Below, one piece after another: positions 5,780 through 7,109 of a stretch of 7,109 nt of DNA. Position 1 is the first letter of the stretch; every line of letters starts with the position of its first letter. The notes under the pieces are model-generated. The model was given only the letters and a program-made list of their open reading frames with translations. It was not told where the DNA came from and searched no databases. The position numbers were made by a program, and so were the translations under genes. This DNA comes from Acidobacteriota bacterium (GTDB lineage: Bacteria; Acidobacteriota; HRBIN11). The stretch lies in the NCBI GenBank assembly GCA_025061865.1, contig JANXAA010000110.1:1-7109 (forward strand), read 5' to 3'.

Positions 5780-6113
5780 GGCCGACGCCCAGCGATCGCC
5801 TAACTTAGGAGACCCTCCTGGAGGAGGTAACCCACCGGCCTCCTATGTGTATGGATTCCGTACTGTTCTGCGGCCTGCGGCTACATCCTGCGCATGTCGG
5901 GCGTCTTCTTATGGTTGGGCCTCCGGACGGGGAATCTCAGGATTTACCAGGTCAGACAGGGGCGGAGTCAGGAGTGGCACGACAATTGTATCCCCATGCC
6001 GACCCATCTTCCTACAAGAGGCGTATCTATACGCCGCAGAGTGTCCCCGAAAGAGCGTTGGCCTTGAACCTTTAGGCGCGTGACGAACTCATTCTCTCTG
6101 AACGAGGTTATCG
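5780..6113. other. Divergent intergenic region without a convincing gene
   Basis: About 330 bases separate the pyk promoter from the first barrel gene. They hold short palindromes: GCGATCGC at 5792-5799, CCTAA-C-TTAGG at 5799-5809, a stem made of CCTCC and GGAGG around 5813-5827, ACAATTGT at 5982-5989 and the inverted repeat at 6020-6035. Small open frames starting at 5845 and 5847 have no well-placed ribosome site and no recognisable product. I see no clear sigma-70 promoter for the plus-strand gene. Confidence 0.5.
6020..6035. promoter_or_regulatory. Operator-like perfect inverted repeat upstream of the barrel gene
   Basis: GGCGTAT and ATACGCC form a perfect 7+7 inverted repeat around CT, ending 78 bp before the barrel ATG at 6114. 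The size and symmetry fit a dimeric regulator site. It could also be a small RNA hairpin in the leader. No regulator is identifiable. Confidence 0.4.
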
Positions 6114-6668
6114 ATGCGGTGGACCTCCTGGACGGGTGTAGGTTTGGGCCTGCTGGCCCTGGGGGCTCAGGTCGTCTGGGCAGCCGAGACGCCGACAATC
6201 GGGCTCGGTGCTCAGGGTGCCTGGACTCGACCCAAGGACGCGGACCATGCACTGGGCTACGTGGGTGCCCATCTCCGACTCCGGCCGCTGGCGTGGTTGG
6301 GCCTGGAAGGAGCCCTGGACTATCGGAAGGAGTCTTACGCGGATGGGTCTATCACCGTGCGGGACGTGCCGGTGACGGCATCGGTCCTGGTCTTTGTCAT
6401 TCCTCGGGGACCGTTCAATCCCTACCTCATGGGCGGGACTGGGGTCCATTTCACCCGTACGGAAGCTGGGACAGTTTCTACCTCCGATGCTTTCATGGGC
6501 TACCACGTGGGTGCCGGCCTTCAGGTGGTCCTTGGCGATGTGGCCCTTTTTGGAGAATACCGCTATATGGGCGTAAAGATTCATGCAGCCGTGGGGCCCC
6601 ATGCGTCCCGCCTGTCCTTGGACGCCAGTGGGTCCAACTTGCGGGTGGGCCTGACTTTCTGGTTCTGA
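6114..6668 (+). CDS. Outer-membrane beta-barrel protein, function unknown
   Basis: Protein of 184 residues. A signal peptide is visible at the N terminus: MRW, then a hydrophobic core (about residues 8-20), then a likely cleavage site after VVWA or VVWAA (residues 20-24). The mature part alternates polar and aromatic/Gly-rich strands such as GYVGAHLRLRPLAWLGLEGALDY, YLMGGTGVHFT, YHVGAGLQVVLGDVALFGEYRYM and the C-terminal LRVGLTFWF. A final aromatic residue is the usual signal for outer-membrane insertion. Size suggests an eight-stranded barrel of the OmpA/OmpW/Opa-like fold. GAGG at 6104-6107, six bases before the ATG, supports the start. A second secreted barrel gene follows 168 bp downstream. 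Substrate and role cannot be told from sequence; OmpW-like porin, adhesin or structural barrel are all possible. Confidence 0.78.
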   Translation: MRWTSWTGVGLGLLALGAQVVWAAETPTIGLGAQGAWTRPKDADHALGYVGAHLRLRPLAWLGLEGALDYRKESYADGSITVRDVPVTASVLVFVIPRGPFNPYLMGGTGVHFTRTEAGTVSTSDAFMGYHVGAGLQVVLGDVALFGEYRYMGVKIHAAVGPHASRLSLDASGSNLRVGLTFWF

Positions 6669-6772
6669 GCCGTCGCCGTTGTTCCGGTGCTTTCGGGGCA
6701 GAGGGGTCTTAACACGGGACGAAACGTCGACGCGAGGGCTGGCGTTCAAGGGGAAGCGCTGCCACGACGGGC

Positions 6773-6791
6773 GACGATCGAAAGATCCGTC
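6773..6791 (+). other. Hairpin with GAAA tetraloop between the two barrel genes
   Basis: GAC-GATC pairs with GATC-(C)-GTC around a GAAA loop, a GNRA-type tetraloop. It lies 105 bp after the first barrel gene and 46 bp before the next. It has no T-run and may be incidental. Confidence 0.3.
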
Positions 6792-6836
6792 AGTCGTCGA
6801 TCAAGACCGAGCCTTGCGGACGAGGGGAACGCGACC

Positions 6837-7109
6837 ATGCAGTGGAAACGATTTGGGGTTTGGAGCGTTGGGCTCCTGATGGGCATGGGGCTCTTCACCT
6901 GGATTTCAGAGGCGTGGGCCCAAACGATGGGTGGCTTCCGGGTCGGCATTTACGCCGATCGGGAGGACGCCTTCCTGGGTGGGGAAATCGTGACGCCCGT
7001 GGCCGAGCGGGTCTACGTCAATCCGAACGTTGAGCTGGTGCTGGTCGAGCGGTCGACCTTCCTGACGTTCAATATGGACTTTTACTATGACATCCCTGTC
7101 CGAGCGCCC
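6837..7109 (+). CDS. Secreted, probable outer-membrane beta-barrel protein, 5' part
   Basis: An open frame of 91 codons runs from the ATG at 6837 off the right edge. It begins with a signal peptide: MQWKRF, a hydrophobic core (about residues 7-22) and an AWA-Q cleavage site at residues 26-29. The mature start has alternating strands: GGFRVGIYAD, AFLGGEIVTPV, VYVNPNVELVLVE and FLTFNMDFYYDIP. This GIYAD...FLGGE...NPNVE...FNMDFYYD pattern resembles small barrels annotated as outer-membrane beta-barrel domain proteins. GAGGGG at 6822-6827, nine bases before the ATG, supports the start. It follows the other barrel gene in the same direction, possibly as one unit. The C-terminal strand that would confirm the call is outside the window. 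Confidence 0.72.
   Translation, partial: MQWKRFGVWSVGLLMGMGLFTWISEAWAQTMGGFRVGIYADREDAFLGGEIVTPVAERVYVNPNVELVLVERSTFLTFNMDFYYDIPVRAP

Noticed and set aside
5792..5799. GCGATCGC palindrome as a cyanobacterial HIP1 site
   Set aside because: A single copy in GC-rich DNA has no significance, and the outer-membrane and lysine genes give no cyanobacterial signal.
5845..6075. 76-codon plus-strand frame in the divergent intergenic region
   Set aside because: The nearest AGGAGG is too far upstream of the ATG, the product has no recognisable motif, and an overlapping frame of similar length exists at 5847.

Overview
This GC-rich window holds seven protein-coding genes, two of them cut by the window edges. 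It is best read as the chromosome of a diderm bacterium of uncertain phylum. Two reasons support this. First, a run of four genes (lysY 3' end, lysZ, lysJ, lysK) encodes the LysW carrier-protein branch of lysine biosynthesis by the alpha-aminoadipate route, known from Thermus, Deinococcus, some other bacteria and archaea. Second, two genes at the right end encode secreted beta-barrel proteins ending in or rich in outer-membrane strands, which implies an outer membrane. A thermophilic or deep-branching host would fit but is inference only; no rRNA or marker gene is present to fix taxonomy.

Layout. Bases 2-4226, plus strand: lysY-lysZ-lysJ-lysK, in pathway order. LysZ phosphorylates the LysW-bound aminoadipate, LysY reduces the acyl phosphate to the semialdehyde, LysJ transaminates it and LysK releases lysine from LysW. 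LysW and LysX would be expected upstream of base 1. The same enzyme set can also make ornithine for arginine in some organisms, and the window does not settle which product is made. The genes are co-directional, but each is separated from the next by 210-258 bp. The first and third spacers carry related copies of an imperfectly palindromic repeat. The middle spacer carries two strong hairpins, a 15-bp tandem duplication and a 13-bp piece shared with the first spacer.

Bases 4295-5737, minus strand: a full-length pyruvate kinase, convergent with lysK; a hairpin at 4262-4302 lies in the junction and overlaps the kinase stop codon. The kinase has the residues of the potassium-independent class. 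Its promoter region has a perfect TATAAT about 36 bp upstream of the start codon. Bases 5738-6113 are a divergent intergenic region with several short palindromes and no convincing gene. Bases 6114-6668 and 6837-7109 (cut by the edge), plus strand: two small beta-barrel proteins with signal peptides, of unknown specific role.

I see no mobile-element gene, CRISPR array, tRNA or rRNA. The genes are recognisable metabolic and envelope genes. The least explained material is the repeat-rich set of spacers inside the lysine cluster.
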